A stretch of 64,000 nucleotides of DNA from Thysanoteuthis rhombus (Eukaryota; Mollusca; Cephalopoda; Oegopsida; Thysanoteuthidae), in NCBI GenBank assembly GCA_963457665.1, contig OY735206.1, forward strand, positions 20,767,008 to 20,831,007. The letters run 5' to 3'. Below the pieces are notes generated by a model. The model was not told the origin of the DNA and did not search any database. It saw only the letters and a program-made list of their open reading frames with translations. Positions 55,238-64,000 of this stretch are shown here, piece by piece. Numbering within the stretch: position 1 is the first letter of the stretch; every line of letters starts with the position of its first letter. The translations under genes were made by a program, and so were the position numbers.

Positions 55238-55650
55238 AATCATCATCATCGTCAGCCTTTAAGCGGCCATCGTTGGACCTATACCTCTCGCATGATTCGC
55301 CAGACCTCTCTACTATAATGCGTTGCAGAGCCAGAATTTTCTGAACTTGTCTAGTTTGTCATGTCATATAATGTCCTGTTGGCCAAAGTTTCACATATGA
55401 TCTCTGAGGATCCACGTTATGAGCCGTGTTGTCCAGCAGATGTCTGACATTCTTGTAATATGACCAGCCCATTGTCATTTGAGTTTTCAAATGGATTCTG
55501 TATATCTCTAACTCTCCATTTGATCATGAGTATGACTCTCTCCTGAGCTTGTTGCATAGTTCTCAATTCGAAAATCAATCTTTTGATTTAGGTTTCATGT
55601 TTCAGTTGATGAATATCAGGAGGATGCATTGGTTGTTGACCCTTCTTTTA
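55238..55650 (-). mobile_element. RTE-type LINE 3' fragment
   Basis: Minus-strand landmarks as in the other copies: ATCATCATCGTCAGCC tail, GGCCATCGTTGGACCTATAC, CGCCAGACCTCTCTACTAT, CACGTTATGAGCCGTGTTGT, TAATATGACCAGCCCATTGT, CATGTTTCAGTTGATG, GGAGGATGCATTGGTTGT. Confidence 0.88.
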
Positions 55651-56025
55651 TCTCAACCTTCAACAACAAGAAAACTGCATCTGTCCATAAAAGAACTCCT
55701 TGACATTAAAGACGCCAAAATGAATACAGAAATCTGAAAAAAAATTCGAAAGTTGAGTCTAATGACTTTTTAGAATTTCTCTCTTATTTAATAAGCTCGA
55801 AATAATCAAGGAGATGGGACAAGATGTGTATGTGAGTGCATTGATTCCTAAATGCAATATTGCGTTGTCTATACTGAGCGATTAAAAAAAGGTTCAAATC
55901 GAAACTTGATGTATTGATTGTCACCAGTGACTTATGTTGTATTAAATTGTAAAAGGGTAATAAAAAGTCGGTTTTGTCAGTACTTTTCGGTTCCTCATAA
56001 TTCATACATTTCGAATCAAATCCAT
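55651..56025. other. Unassigned DNA
   Basis: No feature was recognised. A minus-strand frame (55784-56032) has no motif. Confidence 0.35.
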
Positions 56026-56029
56026 CCGT

Positions 56030-56095
56030 CATAACAGCTAGCTAGTTATAACAGCACTCTCAGGGGGTGCTGCAGTTATGGGAGTCTACTGCATT
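56030..56095 (-). mobile_element. Pogo/Tigger-like right terminus
   Basis: Read inward on the minus strand: TGCAGTAGACTCCCATAACT, then GCAGCACCCCCTGAGAGTGC and TGTTATAACTAG. The CAGTAGACTCCC start equals the terminus at 7076. The body would lie to the left (55651-56030), and its left end is not recognised. Confidence 0.5.
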
Positions 56096-56194
56096 ACATA
56101 TTTAGGGTAAGTGGAGAGAAGTAAATGGCACAGAAAGTGAGATGCAGATTGTAGAAGAAAAGAGAGAGAAGAGATACAAAGAAGGTAGTTTGCA

Positions 56195-56630
56195 AGTTCT
56201 GTCTGAAAAGTATCCAGCCATTTTGAATATCTTGAGAACCAGTCGCGCAAACTTGATGTAACTTTGCAACTAATCAGAGGAGTCCTCGCTGCGCATGGAT
56301 GAGTAGACATTCCTCGCTGGGGTTACTAATTCGATAGTGATACACCTTTGTGTGAGCTTGTGTAATGTGTGACCGTAGCATTTACAATGAGCGAACTTGT
56401 CCATTATTAATTCCTTGTGTGGGTTGGGTTTTTTTTTTTTTTTTTTTTTTTTGCAAAACATCACATCACTGTCAGTCCCTTCCCTACCATCCAGAATTGG
56501 CTCCCTGTGAATTCCGACTTTTCTTCGATGACGAGATTGATTGCGATACCGAAATAGGACTTTGCAGACTGTTTTCATTAATTCCTCATCCAATATATAC
56601 AAATTCATGTTGTAAACTTTAAAAGGCACT
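56195..56630 (+). mobile_element. Mariner-like DNA transposon remnant
   Basis: TTCTGTCTGAAAAGTATCC (about 56198-56216) matches the usual style of one group of mariner termini. At 56476-56530 the plus strand codes SLPYHPELAPCEFRLF, matching the PYSPDLAPCDFHLF motif with the last catalytic acidic residue changed from D to E two positions off the usual place (PELAPCEF). Most of the transposase is missing, and a T23 run sits at 56430-56452. The frames there on both strands are only partly transposon-derived. Confidence 0.65.
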
Positions 56631-56634
56631 CAGA

Positions 56635-56965
56635 GAGCGCACGCCTCTGCTATCTCCTTGCAATAACTAAAATCTGAACGAAAATGAAATATCAAATAAC
56701 CCAAGAGATGACCTTTAATGCACAACTTCCTCTGAAATTTAAATTTGGCTTTTTTTTCAACTGTTAGCTTTTCACCTCTTTCCCTCAAAATATCTTTTTG
56801 ATTTTTCAATCTAAGAAAATTCTCTAGATCCACACCAAAGTTTGATCACTTATTTAATGGCCCATGGCTATCCTTTCTCAAAATTTAATCTAAATTCACT
56901 GAGATCTTCTGGAGATAAATAAACAGACGGAGATACAGACGGACATATTGGTAGACGGACAGACA
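56635..56965 (-). repeat. Family D repeat, near full length
   Basis: Minus strand: GTCCGTCTGTATCTCCGTCT, ATCTCCAGAAGATCTCAGTG, AATTTAGATTAAATTTTGAG, GGATAGCCATGGGCCATTAA, GTGTGGATCTAGAG, GCAGAGGCGTGCGCTCTCTG, AGTGCC. This gives the full order of the family: a GTCTGTTT-type lead, then TCTCC..AGATTCTCA.TGAA, a CCATGGGCCA block, GGTG.GGATC, then the GCAGAGG.ATGCGCTCT end. Confidence 0.82.
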
Positions 56966-57340
56966 GACCATTAATAGAAGTGAATCCATATACCTCTTTC
57001 ATTTTCGTTGAAGTAAACTGATAAGCCAAAACAGCCGGCAACTCAATAAGGTACGTGTTTTATGAAAGACAAACGTTGACGTCAGGAATGACGTATATTC
57101 CCTGTTCGTCCGAATAATGGAAAATACAAACAGTATTCAGAACCATTTTTATGAGATGACCACTCCTGTTCTTCAAGTAAACAGGAACCCAGGTCAGATT
57201 TTGGTACCACTCAAGGTAACCAAACAATTCTTTTATTTTTGTTTTCCTACATTTCTCTAGTTTATATTTTGGTATGATAACCCTGTCTATCCCGTAGATT
57301 TATGATGATTATCACTCTGTTAACGAATATTCATCTATAC
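56966..57340. other. Unassigned DNA
   Basis: No feature was recognised. Confidence 0.35.
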
Positions 57341-57344
57341 AAAA

Positions 57345-57515
57345 TTTGAAAGCACTGAAACTGCGCATACCTCTGCCAATAGGGAAAATTTGTATGAATC
57401 CACCCCAAAATCTTATCACCTCTTTCTTAGCCTATTTCCCAGCCTTTCACATGATGTCGTGGATATTAATTGAGAATCTTCGGAGATATAGTGTGGAGAC
57501 TGGTTAGCATTAATA
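57345..57515 (-). repeat. Family D repeat, partial
   Basis: AAAGCACTGAAACTGCGCAT, ACCTCTGCCAATAGGGAAAA, AATCCACCCCAAAATC, ACATGATGTCG, ATTGAGAATCTTCGGAGATA. These are the reverse complements of the family D landmarks, with part of the middle missing. Confidence 0.72.
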
Positions 57516-58065
57516 TAAATGTATTTAAAAAACGAAAAGATATCACTCAATCCAAAACAGAACGTTGGATCCGCCCCAAAATTTAACAAAAATCTCGTTC
57601 ACCCCATTGTCCACCGTCTCGCAATATTTGTGGAGGAAGACGAAAGTACAAAGATTGTTCGGCTACCCTGGGTGGTACCAATTTTTAAAATTTATCAGTA
57701 TTGCCCCGTGGACTGTTACGGCCCCTGTCTCTCGGTGGTTTTGACCGACTGGACACCGCTGTGATACCATTGCCAATGAGGGGCTAATAAGGGGCCAAAT
57801 AGGGGTCACTGGGGCATGGTTTGACTCTGTGTAAGCAATGACAAGCCATGTCAAGCTTGCTCAGGATTCATCCTGTGTTTAAGTCGAGGTTGCTCCAGTG
57901 TCTCCATAACACGTCATGGGGATAAGAGCATGTCACCGCCTCACCCTAGAGTTGATTTCATGTCAAACTTAACGCTGTGGGGAGGCGATTGAACAGCCTG
58001 TCCACCAAAAAACTTCAATCCGGCCGGTTTTTTCTTTGCTCTTGACTACAAAAGCCTCAACATTC
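57516..58065. other. Unassigned DNA, more GC-balanced than surroundings
   Basis: 57556-57600 has a faint family D echo (ATCCGCCCCAAAATTTAACA). From 57700 to 58060 the base composition is more even, with GGGG/CCCC strings. An AT-poor TATA-like TACAAAAGCC lies at 58047. This could be the upstream part of the open frame at 58076 or another repeat. Confidence 0.35.
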
Positions 58066-58075
58066 TGCTTTCACA

Positions 58076-58410
58076 ATGAAAGATAGATGTGAGCAGATTT
58101 TCAAAAGAAATCGTATTTTGAAACAATTGAAGGTAAAACAAAAGTTAATATTTGGTATCCTTACCAAATCTACTGACTCAATTCCCCAAACAATACGTTC
58201 CAAAGCCTTATTTGATGAACTTCGAATTTTATTTCGGGGGCAATCAAATCTTTTCTTCCAATCTTTGATGTTAATACAACGTTTCTGCCGAATTATTTTA
58301 TTGCCTGCTTCAGATGTAATCTGTAATACCCGTAAGAAAAGAAAGTCTCTTTTATTTTGTTTTTGTTCTTTCGTTTTTTGTTTGTTTTTTTTGTTTTTGT
58401 CTTTTTTTTG

Positions 58411-58465
<55 letters not shown>

Positions 58466-58780
58466 GTTTGTTTGTTTTGTTTTTTGTTTTTTGTTTTGCT
58501 CTGTACTACCGGGGATGGAAAAAGGGACTCTTTCCTTGTGAATATTACACCTGAAGAATGTCGGAGGGGGAATCGGTGGAATTATAGTGTTATCATCAAA
58601 GATGTGAAAAAGAAATTGGATTGTCTGAAGAAGTTCGAATGTGTCATAACTATTCTCAAAGTTAGAGACAAAGAAATCCACGTCCTAAAATATAAATACA
58701 CTTCCTTAATTCAACAGCAAACAAAGGAAGAAAGACAGGATGTGACAATTGTTTTAGAGACCTTCAGGATTTTCCCGTAA
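58076..58780 (+). CDS. Longest open frame of the window, unknown, doubtful
   Basis: A 234-codon frame. Residues 1-86 (MKDRCEQIFKRNRILKQLKV...SDVICNTR) and 148-234 (TTGDGKRDSFLVNITPEECR...VLETFRIFP) are of normal, basic, partly amphipathic composition. Residues about 91-146 are poly-F/L/C/V made by T-runs and a (TG)n microsatellite. A consensus-type donor CCC|GTAAGA lies at 58330, and a T/G-rich tract with a possible AG acceptor near 58523 follows. The two flanks could therefore be exons with the simple repeat in an intron that happens to stay open. I recognise no domain in either part. It could equally be chance or an unknown repeat's remnant. Confidence 0.2.
58413..58463. repeat. Microsatellite (GT)n in T/G-rich DNA
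   Basis: About 25 GT units flanked on both sides by TTTTG-type low-complexity sequence (58350-58500). Confidence 0.96.
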
Positions 58781-58819
58781 CACAAGTATGAACTTGAACA
58801 TATATGGGCATATATTCAC

Positions 58820-58970
58820 ACGTTTGTCTGTCTGTTTGTAAGTTTGTTTGTCTCTAAATATCTCCACGAATTCTCAACGAATTTCAAAGAAATTTTTGTA
58901 AGGGCGGGCCATGACTAAAAATCATTTTGATAAATTTAGGGGCAGATCCAGTATTGTTTGTTTTTTGTTT
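58820..58970 (+). repeat. Family D repeat, first half
   Basis: TTTGTCTGTCTGTTTGTAAG, TTTGTCTCTAAATATCTCCA, GAATTCTCAACGAATTTCAA, GGGCGGGCCATGACTAAAAA, TTAGGGGCAGATCC. The GCAGAGGTATGCGC end is not present downstream. Confidence 0.75.
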
Positions 58971-60015
58971 TTTTCGATTTTGCTAACATTAATTGATACA
59001 ACAATTTTTGGCTTTTCGGATGTAATTACACATTAATGTCTTATCACGATAGAGTCACCATGTGATAAACTACATTATAGTTTGTTTTTGTTGTTTTTTT
59101 TAGTTTTCATAGCATTGTCTAGGATCTCCAATATGATTGTTCAATTTAGTAACAATTAACAAATTAATGAACTCTCCGATTGCTTTCTATTTCACTCTAT
59201 GAGTGCACACTGCAATTACTCGACCATTGAACGGCCATTGTATGAAGTTGATATCCACCTGATAAAGTAGGCAGCAAACAAGGTTGCACAGTATTGACTT
59301 TGATGTTGTTTGGATCAGCAGTTTACAAGAGATCTAATCAATTAAAAGAATTAATTTTAAATATATCTCCTTAGTTTTCATTCATTATCTTCCTTTACTC
59401 TTACACTTCAGAATTAAAGGATTAAATTTAGGTATAAAATCTAAATTTTCAACACTGAAGAGAAGTTAGCCAAATACTTCGAAGCCGTAGTGTCGTAAGA
59501 CGGACGGAAAAATCATTTTACATGATAATCATCGCAGGTTGCTCCACACACCATAAGGTTAGGCTCCTTCCAAACATGCACCTTTGGGACGATCACAGCA
59601 CTTGTACTTATAACAGGAGATGTAGGCCTTATCAAGAAATCACACCCCAGAGCCAGACGAGAAAGATTTCATACATTCTAGAGAGGATTTGAATCCTTCG
59701 ATGGGTTTCAGTAAATTATTTTGGAACTTTATCTGCTTAATCAAAACCATTTTTATTCGGTGAAGAATCGCTTAGATGTTCCTCAAAGATTCTTCGGATA
59801 ATATCGTAGTGTAAAAATACCCTCAGGTAAGAAGGAGGAAACGATTTCCAAGACTCGACAAACAGTTATAAAAAATACTGTTTTTTTTTTTTTGATTGAA
59901 GATGTTTTCACTTTCAGCACTGTTCTCTCTTGTTGGAAAAAAACAGCATTTCATTCATAGCAAGCTGATATGCAGGTCTGAAGGCATGTGTTTGTTAATA
60001 GAAATCATGTAGAAA
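58971..60015. other. Unassigned DNA
   Basis: A B-box-like GAGGATTTGAATCC at 59690 lacks a paired A box. No other feature was recognised. Confidence 0.35.
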
Positions 60016-60017
60016 TA

Positions 60018-60419
60018 TACAGGGTCATTATAAAGTCCATGTACAGTTTGAAATTTTCTTAACATAAATTCAATACATGATAAAAACCAATCTGTAAAAA
60101 GGTAAGAGAAAATGTATTACATTTTTGATAGTCTGAAAAGAGCAACATTTTGGTCCTATACTGAGTGCTCAGATACTAAGATCTTTGGTAGAGTGCACGA
60201 ACAATTTGATCCTAGGCAGTGTGCTCGGATACTTTGATCAATGACTCGAGTACTGATCTATAAGCAAATTATCCCATCATTTTTAAGTGCACCATTAAAG
60301 TAATGAAATAATTGATTAGCAATATTAATTATAAACTAAACTACGATAAAAGAGTCGCACTTTACTTATAGAAGATATCAAAATTCAAACTGCATAAGAC
60401 TTTGTAATGACCCTCTTTA
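60018..60419. mobile_element. MITE with ~36-bp terminal inverted repeats
   Basis: The left end CAGGGTCATTATAAAGTCCA, then TGTACAGTTTGAAATTTT, starts at 60020. The right end in reverse complement reads GAGGGTCATTACAAAGTCTT, then ATGCAGTTTGAATTTT (60414-60379). Arms agree at about 30 of 36 positions with one small gap. A TA is found next to both ends (60018-60019 and 60418-60419), as expected for a Tc1/mariner-type element. The ~400-bp element has no coding capacity. Inside, a GATACT..GATC string recurs three times (60170, 60228, 60250). Confidence 0.85.
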
Positions 60420-60578
60420 AGCCAAAAAGAAATTACAGATTTTATTAGATTAGAATATCTGAGCTCATCAGGTTATTTACTAAGCTTGGGTTAGTAAAAT
60501 CGAGGAAATTTGTGATAGGAATACTGCGATGCATCACCTTCCGTTCAAATAGTAATGGCTTCGAAATTCTAGCTTTCT
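60420..60578. other. Unassigned DNA
   Basis: No feature was recognised. Confidence 0.4.
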
Positions 60579-60579
60579 A

Positions 60580-61092
60580 CTCAAGCCCAAACACCAACTA
60601 TTGGCACCAATGTTTAGCAGGTAATCATCTCTGCCAGATCAGGCTATAAAACTTGATTGAAATAAATTGCAACCTGTCTGCCTACTCTGGAAATCGACAG
60701 TTGAATTTTTTGCCTTCCACTCCGGTTGGATACTAATCATGGGCATCGATTTCAAACAGGTAACTGAATCAATCGCGTAGTAAGCTATGAACGATGGGTG
60801 GAAAGTATGCTGCACCAATTCTACAGGTGTGGAGATCATGCATACCCACCCTGAAAATCGGGATTCGAAACGCTGGTTTTATGGGGGCATGACCAATATC
60901 CAATGTTACCAACGTCAGATACATAACTATTAATTGCTGTGAAGCAGGTTATGAACAACGGTTAGGTATATTACTACGTTTTTACAAGCGCAGATATCTT
61001 GCCAGCGTGCTGAACGACTGACAATTATCTCTGAAAGTTCGTATTGTTTACCTGAGCACGAACACCGACCATTGGTACCAGTAAGAAATACA
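60580..61092 (+). repeat. Diverged internal direct repeats
   Basis: CCAAACACCAACTATTGGCA and CCAATGTTTAGCAG (60588) recur as CGAACACCGACCATTGGTAC and CAGTAAGAAAT (61056). A second pair, GTAACTGAATCAATCGCGTA to GAACGATGGGTGGAAAGTAT (60760) and ATAACTATTAATTGCTGTGA to GAACAACGGTTAGGTATATT (60922), lies between them. A B-box-like GGGATTCGAAAC lies at 60859. Possibly an old tandem array or a composite SINE. Confidence 0.5.
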
Positions 61093-61670
61093 CAACTCTC
61101 TCGGCCACTTGACCCAACTAATTTTTCCCGACGAGTACAATCTCTATCTTTTTATATCCTGCGTGAACAAGGGCTATACCCAATTTCAGTCTTCCAGTCT
61201 GTTTTAAGTATCTTAGTGTTTTTCATTCTTTAGTTTTCATAACTCATAAAAGTCACTTGAACTCATTCATTGCTTTTTTAGTCATCCTTTCAAATATGTC
61301 ACGTTTTAGTGTTTTCAACGATTACAATTTCAACAGCAACACACCATTTCAACATTCGTTTATTGGTCTTGTTCTGTAGCAAAAATAACTCCCTTTTTAC
61401 TGGTGAAAAAAGTGACTAAAAAGCATTGCCTAGAGTGAACAAAAGTTTTGAAAAAAGAAATTATCATTCGGATCAGAAAAAAATATTTTCCCATTTATTG
61501 CGACAATGAAATGTTGATACTGCATAACGCAAATTTTTTTCCCTGAATTTCTGGCTGTAGAATTGGAGAAAACTACAGCTGTAAACAGGCCTGTCTGCTG
61601 TAGGTAAAAATTCCACTCCAACTCACTCCAATGATTCCTGCAGCTTTTGCATTGTTTATGAATGTTCGTA
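61093..61670. other. Unassigned DNA
   Basis: The frame at 61430-61726 (minus) has no motif. No repeat partner was seen. Confidence 0.35.
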
Positions 61671-61673
61671 GAT

Positions 61674-61960
61674 ATGTAAGGTTTGTCTGTTTGACTCCGT
61701 CGGTGAGAGAGTCGTCTGCTGATCACTTAATCGTGATTTCAAATCACGCTAAGGAAATTTTGATTTAATGTATCAGTTTACGTTAACGTGGCGGACGGAT
61801 AAACAATGAAAAGTTTACTCCCCTAAATTAAGTGAAGATTGTTCTTATTCTTGTGGTAACGTTGGGAAAACAAAGTCAACTCTAGCCTCTGACTGGGATT
61901 GGAATTTGACGATTAAAGTTGGTTTGGGAACAGAACTCATCACTTATAACGGTACTCTTG
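61674..61960 (+). mobile_element. tRNA-derived SINE (same family as 27723-27990)
   Basis: TATGTAAGGTTTGTCTGTTT start, A-box TGACTCCGTCGG (61692-61703) and B-box-like GTGATTTCAAATCAC (61733-61747). The body has TTTACTCCCCTAAATTAAGT, GAAGATTGTTCTTATTCTTG and GGGATTGGAATTTGACGATT, matching the order of blocks in the 27.7-kb copy. That copy lacks ~45 bp present here after the B box. Confidence 0.8.
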
Positions 61961-62145
61961 ACTTTTTTTCAAAACTGGAATACCCTGGGGATTCCTAAAT
62001 CTTTGTAGCACCCACAATGCTATGTCTGAACTACTTTTTAAAAAAGAGAATAAATAACAAAATTTTAAAATGTATCATATGTCAGAACTGAAAATCTATA
62101 TCAAGATATCCACCCATTATAATTAGCAACGAGCAGATATCTCCT
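61961..62145. other. Unassigned DNA
   Basis: No feature was recognised. Confidence 0.4.
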
Positions 62146-62149
62146 GACA

Positions 62150-62345
62150 CGCTATGGGACGAAACGGATGTTGTGAAATAGAATTTGATTCATTTTCTAA
62201 TGACGTAATGAATATAGTGAATTCAATGAAGAATATGAAGATAGAAAGAATGATAACAAAAAAAAGGATCCATCCAGGGGTCAACTGAACGCTATTCCCC
62301 CAAGGTCATTGAAATGCTAATTTCAATTATCCAATTTGTATATCC
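62150..62345 (+). repeat. Family F repeat with a single minisatellite monomer
   Basis: 62165-62280 matches 8330-8460 (GATGTTGTGAAATAGAATTT, GAATGATAACA). 62289-62335 (CGCTATTCCCCCAAGGTCAT, TGAAATGCTAATTTCAATTA, TCC) matches one unit of the 70-74-bp minisatellite at 8465-8866. Here it is present once. Confidence 0.72.
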
Positions 62346-62394
62346 GTTTATTTTACATACGACGTCATTTTTGGCGGTACGGGTAAATTAGTTA

Positions 62395-62835
62395 CATATA
62401 AAACAATCTGGTAAGTCACTCAAAGAAATTGCTATCCAATCAGTGTCTTCCGGCAACGTGTCGTGTCGGGGTGATCAACCAAAAAATTGGAAAAAGGGAT
62501 GATTAAAGAAGTTACTCCTCTTGCTTTTGGCAGAAAAATCTACTCTGAAAAGTTGAAATTTTCAAAACAAAATTACGAAATCAGGGGGCAATTCAACATG
62601 AACTAATTTTGCAAACGGAACTCCCAATAAAAAAAAAGTATTTGAGGGGATTTTCTACGGAAAAAAACAATTTTTGTAAGCATGATAAGGAGTAAATTTT
62701 CAGCCCACTAGCTCCATTTAGTATAACTTGTACGCGTAATACATACGTGCTTACAGAGCCCACCAGCTAGATGAGCTTGAAAACTGAAACAAAATTTACG
62801 TTAACAGATTTGGTGACAGTTCTGATAGACAGTTT
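62395..62835 (-). repeat. Family A repeat, near full length
   Basis: Inverse order: ACAATCTGGTAAGTCACTCA, GGCAACGTGTCGTGTCGGGG, TGATCAACCAAAAAATTGGA, GATAAGGAGTAAATTTTCAG, TAACTTGTACGCGTAATACA, GAGCTTGAAAACTGAAACAA, TTGGTGACAGTT, TAGACAGTTTCC. Confidence 0.87.
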
Positions 62836-63315
62836 CCTACGTGAAGGAAAAAGAACAAAAATTGTGTATACGAACCATGACACGAAATAGTAGAATGAAT
62901 TTTGCCGAAGCCTTGATGACTAAGACAGAAAAAATTGAAAGAGAAATTGATTGAAGGGTAAAATAGAGTTCGAACTGTGGCAGAAGAGTCAATGATTAAT
63001 GGCATTGCTTGTTGGGGTGTTGTCTTCTTCATCAGTGGAGCGAGAAATTAGTGGAATCGGGAGAGAAAAGGGCGAGATTAGTATCAGCTGGGTTACGAAG
63101 CGGTGGGGTGCAAAATATTATGATTGAGATTTTGAATCCCAGGGGAATGAGTGTTGTCTTAGACAGAAGTAGGAAACCTACGGTACACACACCAGATCTG
63201 AACCGTGAAGAGAGTTTGACCGGTCCGCAAGCAAATATTAGAATAGTAGGTTTACTTTCCAAGTCTTAAAGATTATTCATCTCTTTGTTTATAGCTCTGA
63301 AAATAGTAATTAAAA
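62836..63315. other. Unassigned DNA with weak tRNA-like signals
   Basis: Minus strand CAGTTCGAACTC (62980-62969) is B-box-like. Opposite-strand frames (63009-63269 plus, 63032-63262 minus) overlap exactly and have no motif. Confidence 0.3.
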
Positions 63316-63570
63316 CTCAAAGAGCTTTTCGGGCGATTGAACTACTTCTCTTTATTTATGTTGTTGACACGATGTTTCAGTTGATCCATTCCACAGTCTT
63401 CTTCAGGTTTGGTATCCGAGGGTAATGGTGGTTATCTGGAATATTTTTCTCTCCAATGGTAAGCAACATTTATGACATAGCATTCGGGTGTTTCTCTTTC
63501 CTTTCCTGTTAAGCCTAAATTACCTACCTTACACCTGTTGAGTTAGATCGCCCGGAAAAACTATTTGAGT
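63316..63570. mobile_element. Small inverted-repeat element with Penelope-like interior
   Basis: The left arm ACTCAAAGAGCTTTTCGGGC then GATTGAACT (63317-63345) and the reverse complement of the right arm (ACTCAAATAGTTTTTCCGGG then CGATCTAACT, 63570-63541) match at about 25 of 30 positions with one gap. Inside the left arm the minus strand reads CTGAAGAAGACTGTGGAATG then GATCAACTGAAACATCGTGT and CAACAACATAAATAAA. This is the CTGAAGAAG..GAAACATCGTGTCAA.AATAAA style often found near the ends of Penelope-like elements. The total is about 255 bp and it has no coding capacity. Confidence 0.6.
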
Positions 63571-63785
63571 CGTTTCTGCTTTTTTAAAGAGATTCCAAAA
63601 ATGCCTTGATTGGAATGAATTGCTACTAAACTGAGATATTTGATTACTAATTGATATTCCTTGGCCAAGTGCAATTGATTTCCTTGCATGCGTTATTCAT
63701 TGATTTGAGGCAAAATATAACTAGAGGTATTTTAATAGATAATCCCATATGTCAAGCTTTTCGATGGCATTAGTCTGGCCGATCG
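63571..63785. other. Unassigned DNA
   Basis: No feature was recognised. Confidence 0.4.
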
Positions 63786-63789
63786 CCCA

Positions 63790-63920
63790 CCCATCTGGCC
63801 TTTAGAGGCTAAAATGTTGCCAACTCCTATTTCTGAGGTACGGAGTGGCGAATGGAAACGAACACGAGTTCGAATTTCGGCACTTTTGATCTGTTATCTC
63901 TCTGCTGGATAATTTTTTAG
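63790..63920 (+). mobile_element. tRNA-derived SINE head
   Basis: A box TGGCCTTTAGAGG (63796-63808) and a strong B box CGAGTTCGAATTTC (63865-63878). The ~57-bp gap between them is longer than in class I tRNAs and fits a Leu/Ser-type head with a long variable arm. The element probably continues past 63920, where the sequence becomes A/T-rich. Confidence 0.6.
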
Positions 63921-64000
63921 GTTCCCATTTTTTAAAGTAATTGAAATGCACTTTTGTAGTCAAACTTTCAGACTGGGAAAAAAAAACTTGTATGAATTAC

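Noticed and set aside
63009-63269. 86-codon frame
   Set aside because: It overlaps an open frame on the opposite strand over almost the same span, and neither shows a domain.

Overview
This window looks like intergenic or intronic DNA from an animal with a large, AT-rich, repeat-saturated genome. The density of (TA)n, (CT)n, (TG)n and (TATC)n microsatellites, the many dead RTE-type LINE 3' ends, several tRNA-derived SINEs and small inverted-repeat DNA elements fit a lophotrochozoan, most probably a cephalopod mollusc such as an octopus. That placement is an inference from sequence style. No gene in the window fixes the species. I could not recognise a convincing host protein-coding gene. Most long open frames lie in microsatellites (poly-SL, poly-YI, poly-CV, poly-D/H, poly-K). 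The longest one not made mostly of repeat is 58076-58780, of unknown function.

Layout. 1-5400: microsatellites, a composite SINE with a tRNA-like head and a 5S rRNA-like module (minus strand, 1724-2020), several copies of an unnamed ~450-bp repeat ('family A'), and an RTE fragment. 5700-10000: CT tracts, a second family ('F') with internal minisatellites including six 70-74-bp units at 8465-8866, and pogo-like termini. 10650-17700: a possible pogo-like element split by an RTE fragment, the doubled 'family H' repeat, a dead Tc1/mariner element with visible inverted repeats and TA target site (13785-14792), many (TA)n tracts, and another RTE fragment. 19400-23800: three copies of 'family I', a dead restriction-like-endonuclease LINE 3' end (21400-22110), and an RTE 3' end running into a 90-bp GAT/ATC palindrome. 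26000-35800: a 29-bp minisatellite, tRNA-derived SINEs, two related pyrimidine-rich blocks, and four RTE pieces, one interrupted by other DNA. 36000-46500: ~165-bp tandem repeats, a ~300-bp inverted-repeat element, a 33-bp minisatellite of about 17 units, and more A and RTE copies. 48900-64000: more inverted-repeat elements (48903-49318, 60020-60417, 63316-63570), a degenerate lysine/alanine-codon tract (49965-50940), a mariner remnant, further copies of families A, D, F, G and H, and SINE heads.

Nothing here works together as a pathway. The content is layered transposon debris. The most notable points are the tRNA plus 5S composite SINE, the high-copy unnamed family A (13 pieces on both strands), and the repeated pairing of certain repeat ends with particular microsatellites. 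All alignments were made by eye, so copy borders are approximate to about 10-20 bp.
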